A program made the translations under genes and the position numbers. This document shows positions 32,988 to 40,935 of a stretch of 64,000 nt of DNA, piece after piece (the first letter of the stretch is position 1; each line of letters begins with the position of its first letter). Under the pieces are notes generated by a model that worked only from the letters and a program-made list of their open reading frames with translations, had not been told where the DNA came from and searched no databases. The DNA comes from Actinernus sp. WN-2022 (lineage: Eukaryota; Cnidaria; Anthozoa; Actiniaria; Actinernidae). The stretch lies in the NCBI GenBank assembly GCA_030867875.1, contig JAOWCC010000655.1, positions 6,673,083 to 6,737,082 on the forward strand, in the 5' to 3' direction.

Positions 32988-34233
32988 ATGTCTGGGAAGA
33001 GGAAACCGGCCTGGGACAATTTTAAAGACCGTGTAGCAAAGAAACGTGCCGGCGTGAAGGGCGATAAAGCTGGTCCTAGTAGCTTTATAGAGGCAGGCCT
33101 GACTGTGCAGAGACTTTCTGCAAACGTACAAGGCAAATGCCAAAAATACACTCGCATCGGAGCTCTAACTTGGTACCCTTCGGCAAAGAGCCGACTTTAT
33201 ATAACATCAAGGATGCTTGTAAGACACATTTTGCTATAAATTTAGAGTGTGATGTTCTTGCCGGGGAACGCGGCCCCTCATACACGCACGAAAGTCAGAT
33301 AAAAAATTGGAAGCTGATTCATGTCAGATTCTTGGAAGGCCCATATGAGCAGTCAAAGAAACCGGATCAGATACCACTCTCCAGTTATCGTCATCATAGT
33401 GAGCCGGCAAGGGAAAGCCCGCAAAAGAAAAACAACGAAAGTATCAAAAGTACAATGGCAGGAGTGGCCAAATCGTCAGTCATCCCACGTTCTGTCTCAC
33501 TGAGCCAAATGTTAAAATTGGGCAAGCTCATTGAACCGGATACCAATGTTGTGACACTTCATCTCGAGGAATTTTTGATAAATGAAATGAAGTGGCTCAA
33601 TCCATACCCAGTCACGATTTCACTGCATTGTAATCCATTTGCGGAAGGAGCTTTCAGGGAAGCTTACATGGCTAAGGCTATATCTGGCCTTCCAAAAGGG
33701 CAGTATGTGTTAAAGAAGTACAAAAATGACGAAATCCCTGGTATCGAGAAGTTGTTTGGCTCGATTGAGGCACACACTAGAAAATCCGTACAACTCAATG
33801 CTTTAGCACGTAACTTTGCCCAATCCATGGACTTGGAGGCACCAGCATTGGAGTTTGGAAAGACCTTTTCGTACAATAAAGTTTTCTTCTCTTCAATGAA
33901 CAACGAGTGCGTAACACTGAAGGTTCTTTCATCAAGTTCATTAACAATGATGGTTCTATCTGCACAGCACAAGAGGATACAACAGAAGTGAGCTTGAAGG
34001 CTGAGACCTTTAGTCACTATACATACCTGAAGTCTAACAAGCAACTGATGGTCACAGATATTCAAGGGGTAGGATATACCCTATGTGATCCAGAAATTGC
34101 AACAATATTACATAAAGATGCAGTAGATGACAATTACTATTTTTGTACTGGCAACCTTTCAACACCAGCCATTGAAGCATTCTTATCAGAACACAAATGT
34201 AACAAGTACTGCCAACTACTGAATATGTTATAA
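32988..34233 (+). pseudogene. alpha-kinase (MHCK/EF2K type), intronless, two frameshifts
   Basis: Starts at ATG 32,988, 28 bp inside the TIR; ends TAA 34,233. About 415 codons. The kinase domain occupies the C-terminal half: glycine-rich FAEGAFREAY, ATP-binding Lys in YVLKKYK, metal-binding Asp in MVTDIQGVG, then DPEI, and the zinc-binding end EHKCNKYCQLL. All are present. The frame shifts at about 33,131-33,137 and again near 33,915, each explained by one missing base. Alpha-kinases phosphorylate Ser/Thr in helical targets. Lack of introns suggests an element-adapted gene or retrocopy. Sequencing error could mimic either shift. Confidence 0.85.
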
Positions 34234-34405
34234 GAGAGGGTTGTTTTCTATTTTTCTTTTCATAGTAGTTGCCAGTTACATTTTCAACTATTTATCAGTT
34301 TCATAATTGGACCTTTCAGAGTCATCAGTTATCTTGTTCTATAATCATCACTCAGGGGGAGGGGGGTCCCTACTGACCTCCATACTGTACATTATCATGA
34401 CCCAG
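34234..34405. other. 3' flank of the kinase up to the Polinton insertion
   Basis: Short non-coding stretch with a G-rich run; ends with the target duplication CCCAG (34,401-34,405). Confidence 0.6.
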
Positions 34406-34585
34406 AGTAGTATATCCGGAGTCAAAATGATACCACTTTTTGTTGCGCAACAAAAAGTGGTATCAGTTTTGACTCCGGATATACTACTGGGATCCTAAGG
34501 GTTGAAATTCTCTCGCAACGCCCAAATTGTCACTAGACATTCTTGCACCTAAAAAATCCAAAAGTGCAGACCTATTAGAGAAGTG
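34406..34585 (+). repeat. left TIR of Polinton B with 83-bp terminal palindrome
   Basis: Bases 34,406-34,488 are a near-perfect palindrome (AGTAGTATATCCGGAGTCAA...; centre TTGTTGCGCAACAA). The rest (TCTCGCAACGCCCAAATTGT) pairs with the right end. Such ends could fold into hairpins during protein-primed replication. Confidence 0.9.
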
Positions 34586-34616
34586 ATTACTATACTGTAT
34601 ATCGATATCTTCCACT

Positions 34617-35222
34617 ATGGATAACATATCGTGCCTCCCAATAGAAATTTTGACTAAGATCATAGAGCATGCAGGTCCTACGTCATTTGCGAGCATCGCA
34701 AGGACATCGAAACGCCTAAACGGTGCCGCATCTCTCGCGCGCTACGAGAACGTAGACGAAGGGTTCCGCACGCGAGTACTCTTCGTCTACGTTCTCGAGA
34801 CCGCCCACGACGACGCCGATCGAGACGGCTTGGTCAAAAAGTTCGGCGTCCCCAAGGAGGAAGACGGTTCCGGCCCGCTAGTTTACGCTAGTGGACGTGG
34901 CAACCTCGACGTCGTTAAGTGGCTCGTTAGCCGCACTCGCTTCGGCGTAGAGGGTGTGATATTCGCAAGTGTCTGTGCTAACCGATTTGGTCATCGCGAC
35001 GTAACCAAGTGGCTCACCGCACATTTCGAAATCGATATCATGGAGGTCGAATATCTCCGCGCCCTTCTAGTTCTAGTAGGTGTCGAAGGGGGCGACTTTG
35101 ACATGGTCAAGTGGATCATCGAACGCTTTCGGCTTAGAATAGGGGACGGGACCTCTGAGAGTCCCTGCCTCGAAATGGTTAGGCGGCTCGTCAACGACAA
35201 CGCATCACCCAATGGTCACTAG
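34617..35222 (+). CDS. F-box/ankyrin-repeat protein
   Basis: 201 residues from ATG 34,617. Residues 1-42 form an F-box (ISCLPIEILTKIIEHAGPTS...SLARY), the SKP1-binding module of SCF ubiquitin ligases. From about 85 on there are ankyrin-like repeats (ASGRGNLDVVKWLVSR; GHRDVTKWLTAHF; GGDFDMVKWIIERF; LEMVRRLV). F-box plus ankyrin is a known viral strategy (poxviruses carry C-terminal F-box versions) to redirect host protein degradation; here the F-box is N-terminal. It is the first gene inside the left TIR, with a TATA-like TATATCGATATC just before ATGG. Role in host manipulation is inference. Confidence 0.75.
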   Translation: MDNISCLPIEILTKIIEHAGPTSFASIARTSKRLNGAASLARYENVDEGFRTRVLFVYVLETAHDDADRDGLVKKFGVPKEEDGSGPLVYASGRGNLDVVKWLVSRTRFGVEGVIFASVCANRFGHRDVTKWLTAHFEIDIMEVEYLRALLVLVGVEGGDFDMVKWIIERFRLRIGDGTSESPCLEMVRRLVNDNASPNGH

Positions 35223-35347
35223 GTATTCGCGCACGGACCGAATCCTAACTTGAGCGTCTGTTACGCCCATCGTTCGTACTACTTTATACGTAGTGTTGCA
35301 TCGTATTTCGAGCTTCGGCGTTCCAACCGGCCGCGTGCCGAGCGATT

Positions 35348-35920
35348 TTATTCTGATGAATATCTTATGACCCCAATACTGTCATGACTCTTTGTTAGCC
35401 CAGATACTTCCTCTACGATCATACTTGAGGTAACGTAACTATTCCACGGAGCATTTTTATCATTGAATATCTTATTGAGTGTGACAGTTCCTGAGTCTTT
35501 CACTTTTATCTGTAATTTGTATGTGTGTAAGGTCTTATTGAGTGGAACGTGGAACCCCCTATGGGACACACAGGCAAGAGTTTCTGGATTGATTGCTAAT
35601 TGTGTGCCGAAGCTAGCTCTGTTACGGGTTTGAATGCTACTATTTGGTAACGAATTCACACTGATGAAAGATATTAATCCTTGACCCGTAGTTACGACCC
35701 AGCGAAACCATACGTTAGCTCCTCCCGTGTCACATCCGAGGTAAATCGTACACGACAACCGAATCAAATTTGTTATGCTCATGGGATATATTATGATGAA
35801 GAAGTGTGGTAGGTCTCCCCACTCCATGTCTGCGTGGTGCCATACGTTTGAAATTTCCTTTGCTATATAAGTGACTGTCTTAATAGGAACCAAGTTACGC
35901 ACTCTTTGTTCAATAATGTA
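35348..35920 (-). CDS. beta-rich tail ORF in frame with the collagen-like gene
   Basis: The frame is open from just after TAG 35,921-35,923, the stop of the upstream collagen-like ORF, and in the same frame. It has no ATG before codon 33 or so (HADMEWGD). About 190 residues, Ser/Thr/Val/Ile-rich with alternating hydrophobic pattern and no TM, suggesting a beta-sandwich. Either the fibre gene lost continuity by a single stop change, or the stop is read through, or this is a separate gene starting at the internal ATG. Homology not recognised. Confidence 0.5.
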   Translation of the reverse strand, partial: YIIEQRVRNLVPIKTVTYIAKEISNVWHHADMEWGDLPHFFIIIYPMSITNLIRLSCTIYLGCDTGGANVWFRWVVTTGQGLISFISVNSLPNSSIQTRNRASFGTQLAINPETLACVSHRGFHVPLNKTLHTYKLQIKVKDSGTVTLNKIFNDKNAPWNSYVTSSMIVEEVSGLTKSHDSIGVIRYSSE

Positions 35921-36754
35921 CTAATTATCGTCGAAGACAGCAGGATTCACGAAAGTGTTTGACATTAATGCTCCATCGATGATGGCAACGTATATAGTCA
36001 CTGTTTGATTAGACGATTGATCATGTGCGACTGTGAAGGATAGTTTACCTGTATGGGTACTTGTGGTTATGCTAAGCTCTTTAAAAGCCGCATATGAGGA
36101 TCCTCCTATTCTACCACCTTTTTCTGTGTTCGATACAAACGTCAAGTTTTGCTCAATTGCTAAAGGGCCCAATGTTAGGATTCCAAGATTTGCATAAACT
36201 TCGAGCCTAATCGTGTATGTCCGATTACTTTTTAATCCGACGTTTGGGTCGTCGTGGATTGGTAGAGTCATGGTTAACTTTTCTACCGATTGAGGTGGGA
36301 AGGTTTCGAGTATTTTAAACCCTTGGTGCTCCGAAGGAACCATACCCACTACTGAGGCCGTATCCTTAATGATTAAGAATGTGGTTACGCTGCTTGATGC
36401 CACCCATTTTTCGGACTCCATAAGGAATTTACCACGGTTGGAGGTTAGATTACTATGCGTAACACCAGACCCGTGGACGCCTCTATCTCCTTTTGGGCCG
36501 TGGAGACCCGCGTCACCTTCGTCTCCTTTTACCCCTTGGATACCAGCATCTCCTTTTGGACCTGTATCGCCTTTGTCTCCTTTTACCCCTTGAATACCAG
36601 CATCTCCTTTCAGACCTGTGTCGCCTCCATCTCCTTTTAGCCCTTGGATGCCTCTATCTCCTTTTGGACCTTGGAGCCCTGGGTCGCCTCTAGCACCTTT
36701 CGACTCCTCTTTCGGATCTCGTTCTTTATCATCCAAATCATTGAAAATGCCCAT
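35921..36754 (-). CDS. collagen-like fibre protein with spike head
   Basis: 277 residues from ATG 36,754. After MGIFNDLDDKE come about 23 Gly-X-Y triplets (residues 20-92; GPKGDRGIQGLKGD type), predicted to form a collagen trimer stalk. Residues 100-277 are a beta-rich domain that resembles the neighbouring 172-residue protein (shared pattern LP-x2-DD...GL-x3-RTYT-(I/L)-R-(L/I)-EV). It is therefore the same spike protein with an inserted collagen stalk. A virion fibre or attachment role is inferred by analogy with phage and giant-virus collagen fibres. TATA-like AATATAAG precedes ATGG. Confidence 0.75.
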   Translation of the reverse strand: MGIFNDLDDKERDPKEESKGARGDPGLQGPKGDRGIQGLKGDGGDTGLKGDAGIQGVKGDKGDTGPKGDAGIQGVKGDEGDAGLHGPKGDRGVHGSGVTHSNLTSNRGKFLMESEKWVASSSVTTFLIIKDTASVVGMVPSEHQGFKILETFPPQSVEKLTMTLPIHDDPNVGLKSNRTYTIRLEVYANLGILTLGPLAIEQNLTFVSNTEKGGRIGGSSYAAFKELSITTSTHTGKLSFTVAHDQSSNQTVTIYVAIIDGALMSNTFVNPAVFDDN

Positions 36755-36840
36755 CTTATATTAATAACCCCACAAAAATATCCTATTTGAGGAGTGCTAG
36801 CATAAATATATATGTATATATATGCGAAAGCTCTGACGGT
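36755..36840. promoter_or_regulatory. divergent promoter region
   Basis: Lies between the minus-strand fibre gene and the plus-strand 36,841 gene; contains TTATATTAATAA and ATATATATGTATATATATG. Confidence 0.5.
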
Positions 36841-37401
36841 ATGGATCAAAAATTATTAGATGACGTCTACAGGATTGCCGCGACTGAGTGCGATCTTCCT
36901 AAGTCGCTACACAAGCCAGGGCCAGAGCCAGAGCCAGAGCAGCCCCCACCTCCCATAGATCAAAAATTATTAGATGACATCTACAGGATTGCCAATGGGC
37001 CGACTGCGGGCGATATTATTAAGTCGCTAAACGAGTCAGGGGCGCTCAACATGGCGGACACGATGGACGAGCCACCTCCCACACACCATCATCGTGAGGA
37101 TAGGAGCCATCCCACAAAATTCTTGAGTTATAGCCGATTCGGATGGATTGACCAACTCGAGCGGGAGTCGATTTTTAACCTATTTGGTCAGGTCGTACGC
37201 GCCTTTACTTTATCTTGTGATGAACGGCGGCTCTCAAAGCTTCCATTCATATTCAGAAAAATATTTGAGCTCCGCGGAGATCATGATCGGGCGGCCCTAT
37301 GTGGTGGAATAAAACTCGGCGTTAAGACACAAAAGAAGTACGATAGGATCTGGCACCGCATTCGCAATTGGATAGAGCAGGACGCCGCTAAAGACTGCTA
37401 A
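36841..37401 (+). CDS. unknown protein with duplicated N-terminal motif
   Basis: 186 residues; ATG 36,841 chosen because it begins the first copy of an internal repeat (MDQKLLDDVYRIA and, 40 residues later, IDQKLLDDIYRIA). The copies are separated by a Pro/Glu linker (PGPEPEPEQPPPP). The C-terminal 90 residues are mostly helical and basic (SKLPFIFRKIFELRGDHDRA; RIWHRIRNWIEQD). No family is recognised. Position beside virion genes and an ATGG start near a TATA run suggest a late gene. Confidence 0.6.
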   Translation: MDQKLLDDVYRIAATECDLPKSLHKPGPEPEPEQPPPPIDQKLLDDIYRIANGPTAGDIIKSLNESGALNMADTMDEPPPTHHHREDRSHPTKFLSYSRFGWIDQLERESIFNLFGQVVRAFTLSCDERRLSKLPFIFRKIFELRGDHDRAALCGGIKLGVKTQKKYDRIWHRIRNWIEQDAAKDC

Positions 37402-37447
37402 TAGGTTTCATAATGTAAACAAAACCGACCTCCTCCCCGCTCGATGA

Positions 37448-38029
37448 TTAAATGAGTTTGTTTTGCAGTTTTTCCTTTTCTTCCTCGTGAATGCGGGCTA
37501 CCAAGTCGGCCGGGGGGTTTTTCGTGTCCCAAGTTTTTTGACGAATCTCCTGCCTCATCGCCTCGTATTTCTCGTACTCTGAGAGGACGAGTGTGAACTC
37601 TTTATCATCAATCTTATTGTCCTGGAGGGCCTTAGAGACCAAACCACGCACCGTGTTTAATGTAGCCTTACCACAAGCCAGCGTCTGCTCGTGCTTGATC
37701 AATTTCTGAGCGAGTCGTTTGGAAGCAGCGGTTGAAGAGACCGATATGAGCCCAAAGAGGCCACCACCGCCCCCTAAAGGAACTCCAAACAGGATCCCGA
37801 GACCGGAAAGGCTGGTGGCTAGACCAGAAACGCCAAGCGCAACACTCAGACTCCCAGTAACCATAGCAAGCCCGCGAACAAGAGCACAGGCGCGTGAGTA
37901 TTTCTTACGAATACCTGCGGAATCCTTTATGGCGTTCTCAAGGGAGGTCTGCACGTCACAGATTTTTTGGAGGCGAAACGCTTGCCCCTCATCATTAGCG
38001 GAGAGTGCGGGGTAAAGCTTAGATTCCAT
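37448..38029 (-). CDS. two-TM hydrophobic-core protein
   Basis: 193 residues from ATG 38,029 (MESKLYPALS), preferred over an upstream opening because TATATATCGCT lies directly before it. An N-terminal helical region is followed by a Gly/Leu-rich hydrophobic hairpin (about 60-105: VTGSLSVALGVSGLATSLSG and LGGGGGLFGLISV) and a charged helical C-terminus. A membrane-inserting or membrane-active virion protein is plausible. Not matched to a named family here. Confidence 0.65.
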   Translation of the reverse strand: MESKLYPALSANDEGQAFRLQKICDVQTSLENAIKDSAGIRKKYSRACALVRGLAMVTGSLSVALGVSGLATSLSGLGILFGVPLGGGGGLFGLISVSSTAASKRLAQKLIKHEQTLACGKATLNTVRGLVSKALQDNKIDDKEFTLVLSEYEKYEAMRQEIRQKTWDTKNPPADLVARIHEEEKEKLQNKLI

Positions 38030-38048
38030 AGCGATATATATAATATGT

Positions 38049-38567
38049 TTAAACAAAAGTACCGAATGCATATATCTGTACTTTCTGGAGAGTGGGGGAA
38101 TTGTGGGACAAGACATACGACTGTTCGCCGGGCTCACTACTCATCTCTATGGTAGACTCTAAGTACTGCTGATTCCCTTTTCCATCGATGTCGCCCTGTT
38201 TGTAGCTGCTACCCTGCACTAGAGGGGCAGCTAAGGTCAGAAGGACTTCGGGAGATGCGAAGACTTCTATTCTTAAGGTGTACGTCCGACCTGCTTGCAG
38301 GCCCTGATCGATATCGTCACTAACAGGCAGGCGGAGAACCAGCGTTTCTTGGGTGTTAGGAGGAATCCGATCAACGGCGTAGAACGTTGGGTGCGGTGGT
38401 CCGTAACCCCCGCCTGCGAAGGGTCCGTTGATCAGCCTCAGAGCCCCAGACGTTCCACGCCACAAAGATCTCTCCCGCAGAAACCCGAAGGCGTCGGAAG
38501 TGTCACTAATTTCCACTTGCCTCGGTGGGCCTGCAGAGGGTTGATACCCAGTGTTAAAGAGGCCCAT
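38049..38567 (-). CDS. spike-like protein, paralogue of the fibre head
   Basis: 172 residues from ATG 38,567, overlapping the ATPase stop by 14 bp. It starts MGLFNTGYQ, like the MGIFND of the collagen protein, and shares the LPVSDD...GRTYTLRIEV block with its head. Beta-rich, no collagen repeat. Probably a capsid-surface or fibre-base protein; the paralogy is seen directly, the role is inference. Confidence 0.65.
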   Translation of the reverse strand: MGLFNTGYQPSAGPPRQVEISDTSDAFGFLRERSLWRGTSGALRLINGPFAGGGYGPPHPTFYAVDRIPPNTQETLVLRLPVSDDIDQGLQAGRTYTLRIEVFASPEVLLTLAAPLVQGSSYKQGDIDGKGNQQYLESTIEMSSEPGEQSYVLSHNSPTLQKVQIYAFGTFV

Positions 38568-39174
38568 GAAAGTTCCGCGTCACTCGTTTCTTAGGCTTAT
38601 CAACACAAAGGAAGGAGAATGGTTGGCAGGTCGCTTTCTCGTATTGTTCAGGTGTCACTCCAAGCTCGCTTCCAATACAGTTCTTCTCACGTTTGGTTGG
38701 AAAGTCTGCTATATAGTAATGCGAACAATTTAACCGAATCGTCTTTGGGGTGGCGAAGAAGGTCTGCGATAAGTATATCGGGCTACAGTTCTTGTGGCGG
38801 CCGCCCGTGAAGTATTCCGTGATGAAGTCGTCAAAGATAACAACCTTCTGGGATTCTTGATCGAGGGTCTGTAGAGGTACGATATCGTCGATGTCGCTGC
38901 TACCCTCCAGAATGGGGTACCCAACCTCCTCGCTTAACCCACTGAAAAGGGTATAAAAGTCACGATACTTTTCTTGGTCGAGATTGCGGGCATAAAGATA
39001 TATCTTATCGTAGTACAAAAGCGGGGCGCGGAGCATGTGAATAAGCAAGTTCGTCTTCCCACCCCCAGAGGGGGCAGCGATAAGCATTCGGAAAGGCTCG
39101 CTAGGCATGAAAGGGTAGAGCTGCTTAAACTTCGTGATTGCGTCCTTCCCACCATCATAGTTCGGAATCTCCAT
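38554..39174 (-). CDS. ATPase: A32-like genome-packaging ATPase
   Basis: 206 residues from ATG 39,174. FtsK/HerA-superfamily packaging motor that pumps DNA into the capsid. Walker A is APSGGGKTNL (about residues 34-43). Walker B is KVVIFDDFI (about 108-116). A downstream polar N in LSQTFFATPKTIRLN fits the sensor region of the A32 clade. Length is normal for Polinton ATPases. The start is preceded by AATATATAGCT. The ORF is intact and overlaps the next gene. Confidence 0.92.
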   Translation of the reverse strand: MEIPNYDGGKDAITKFKQLYPFMPSEPFRMLIAAPSGGGKTNLLIHMLRAPLLYYDKIYLYARNLDQEKYRDFYTLFSGLSEEVGYPILEGSSDIDDIVPLQTLDQESQKVVIFDDFITEYFTGGRHKNCSPIYLSQTFFATPKTIRLNCSHYYIADFPTKREKNCIGSELGVTPEQYEKATCQPFSFLCVDKPKKRVTRNFHGPL

Positions 39175-39179
39175 AGCTA

Positions 39180-39246
39180 TATATTTATTCCAACTAAGTT
39201 GATTTTTATTCCAACTAAGTCGATTTTTATTCCAACTAAGTTATAG
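39180..39246. promoter_or_regulatory. triple ATTCCAACTAAGT repeat in divergent promoter
   Basis: Three tandem ~21-bp units (TTTATTCCAACTAAGT(T/C)GA) fill the space between the ATPase (-) and the 39,249 gene (+), followed by TTATAGAT before ATGG. Confidence 0.6.
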
Positions 39247-39248
39247 AT

Positions 39249-40016
39249 ATGGACCTCGAAGCTTTTCAGCTACATGCTCTTCCTCAGATAGAGGCGGGAC
39301 GGATGGTCGATCTTGTTCAGAGCACCTTAAAGAAGGAGGAACACGCCAGGCAAGATACTTATGAAAAACAGAAGAAAGCCTTTGAGCCCATCATCGAGGA
39401 ACTTGAAGAGCTACGGGAAGAGATCGTCGAAGCCGCTGCGCCCCCACCGGTCGTGCCGGCACTTCCCGCGCCTCCAGAACAACAAGCCTTGCCTGCCCCT
39501 GCGGCACCCGCCCCTGTAGGACTTGTCGTGGATCCCAACCACGGCTTCACCCTCGAAGAGCTGCAGAGGCTAACCGAGTCAGGGCTACCAACACCGAATG
39601 AAGCCTTTCAACGAGGTACTGAGAAGGAAGCTCGAAACGCCGCAGCAAACCTGAATAAAGGACTCGGTGGAAAGAAGGGCAAGACAAAGGTCGGGACGCC
39701 GCAAAGAGCGGAAATCGAAAAAAAAATCGCACTTAATAAAACGTTTATGAAGAGGGCGGATACTATTCGGGACGGTCGAGCAACCATACAACCACAGCAA
39801 GGTCAAGGCGGACGACGCAAGCGAGGCGGGGCTATATACTATACCGGGCCGGGCGACCTGCTTGATCGGTTGGAGATCCTCGGAGGTTCCATAAAGGGGG
39901 GAAATACGAGTCGGCAAGTGAAGCAAGAGGTTTCTGACATAGCACACAAGCTGCGTGACCTCGGGGAGGTTACCAACGCCCAACTCTCAGCCCTCTTGCG
40001 CGATTATGCGACCTAG
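39249..40016 (+). CDS. virion-associated Pro/Ala-linker protein, unknown
   Basis: 255 residues. N-terminal coiled-coil (about 20-62, EEHARQDTYEKQKKAFEPII...EELREE), a low-complexity Pro/Ala linker (65-95), a helical middle with FTLEELQRLTESGLP, a basic patch (GGRRKRGG, about 195) and a final helical domain. It sits between ATPase and penton, the late block. No enzyme motif. Similar architecture suggests a core or scaffold protein; unproven. Confidence 0.6.
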   Translation: MDLEAFQLHALPQIEAGRMVDLVQSTLKKEEHARQDTYEKQKKAFEPIIEELEELREEIVEAAAPPPVVPALPAPPEQQALPAPAAPAPVGLVVDPNHGFTLEELQRLTESGLPTPNEAFQRGTEKEARNAAANLNKGLGGKKGKTKVGTPQRAEIEKKIALNKTFMKRADTIRDGRATIQPQQGQGGRRKRGGAIYYTGPGDLLDRLEILGGSIKGGNTSRQVKQEVSDIAHKLRDLGEVTNAQLSALLRDYAT

Positions 40017-40028
40017 AATATAGGCACT

Positions 40029-40805
40029 ATGGATCGAGCACTCTACATCTCATCTGTGGATCGGGTGAAAGTCGGGGTCTCTCGTCCTAATAGCTTTACG
40101 ATTAAGTACACTCCTACCCTGCAACTTCCACCCAACATGAGGCACTCGTTAGCACTCGATGGACTTTCTATGACATACTCCTGGCACAACATCACTCCTG
40201 CGTATCAAAACAACAGTGTGAAATACAGCCCCGACGGCGGCAATAACTGGACGAAGGTGAATTTCCCGAACGGTATGTATTCGTATGATGACTTGAATGA
40301 CTACCTGCATCAGACTATGAAGCGCAATAACCACGATTCGAAGAGCATTTCCATTATCTTCGTCCTCACGAGTTACAAAGTGGTGATCGAGCTCGTTGGT
40401 AGTTATGAAATAGATCTCCGAGGAACGAAATTCTGCGAACTCCTAGGATTCGAGCCAAAGGTCATAACCAAAACCGAGTACGGAACGAAACTACCCAACA
40501 TCACCAACTCAATCGATTCTATCCACATAAGAACCACTGCCATTTCGGATTCTCTGGTGAGCGGTGTGTCCGGCAATACGATCGCCGTCATCCCAACGGA
40601 CAATCTTCAGCGCTCTTACCCATTCTCGGTCGAGCCTAAGCGGGCACTCTTTACACCCCTGACGTCGAATATCATCAGTCACATGAGCTTTTTCGTAACC
40701 GACGCCCTCGATAGACCCGTAGACCGCAGTCAAGTCCGCAGTCAAGTCCGCAATCAAAGCACCCGTGACCCAAGCGCCTTCACAGACACCCGACGGCGGA
40801 GCTAA
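40029..40805 (+). CDS. penton-type minor capsid protein (single jelly roll)
   Basis: 258 residues from ATG 40,029, starting MDRALYISSVDR. The first ~220 residues fit the Polinton/adintovirus penton: beta-rich, with FPNGMYSYDDLNDYLHQTM and SYEIDLRGTKFCELLGF, and the late block YPFSVEPKRALFTPL. After residue about 233 the frame turns into low-quality Arg/Ser repeats (RSQVRSQVRNQ) before the stop. A clean coding frame in +1 continues from about 40,728 to 40,905, so the true C-terminus has probably been frameshifted. Confidence 0.85.
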   Translation: MDRALYISSVDRVKVGVSRPNSFTIKYTPTLQLPPNMRHSLALDGLSMTYSWHNITPAYQNNSVKYSPDGGNNWTKVNFPNGMYSYDDLNDYLHQTMKRNNHDSKSISIIFVLTSYKVVIELVGSYEIDLRGTKFCELLGFEPKVITKTEYGTKLPNITNSIDSIHIRTTAISDSLVSGVSGNTIAVIPTDNLQRSYPFSVEPKRALFTPLTSNIISHMSFFVTDALDRPVDRSQVRSQVRNQSTRDPSAFTDTRRRS

Positions 40806-40905
40806 GATTGTTGAGCTTCTACGAGGCCCCCAGCGCCCTGCGGCATCACAGTTGACTACGGCGGATCGGATCAACCGCTTGCTGGAGGGTGGAAGAGTCT
40901 TTTAG
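40728..40905 (+). CDS. displaced C-terminal tail of penton (+1 frame)
   Basis: In frame +1 relative to penton the segment reads QAPSQTPDGGAKIVELLRG and goes on to TADRINRLLEGGRVF then TAG at 40,903-40,905. It has no ATG. A 12-bp tandem duplication (CGCAGTCAAGTC) sits at the junction. Most simply a 1-base indel moved the penton tail out of frame; programmed +1 shifting is less likely. Confidence 0.5.
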
Positions 40906-40913
40906 TTTGTATG

Positions 40914-40935
40914 TATATATAGCGATAGCGTAAGT
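40914..40935 (+). promoter_or_regulatory. TATA-like element before MCP
   Basis: TATATATAGCGATAGCG directly upstream of ATGG; the same TATA(T)AG-near-ATG arrangement precedes most late genes of the element. Confidence 0.5.

Noticed and set aside
35348..35902. Separate gene starting at 35,902
   Set aside because: That start is GTG; the frame actually continues upstream to the TAG of the collagen-like ORF, so it is described as a same-frame tail instead.
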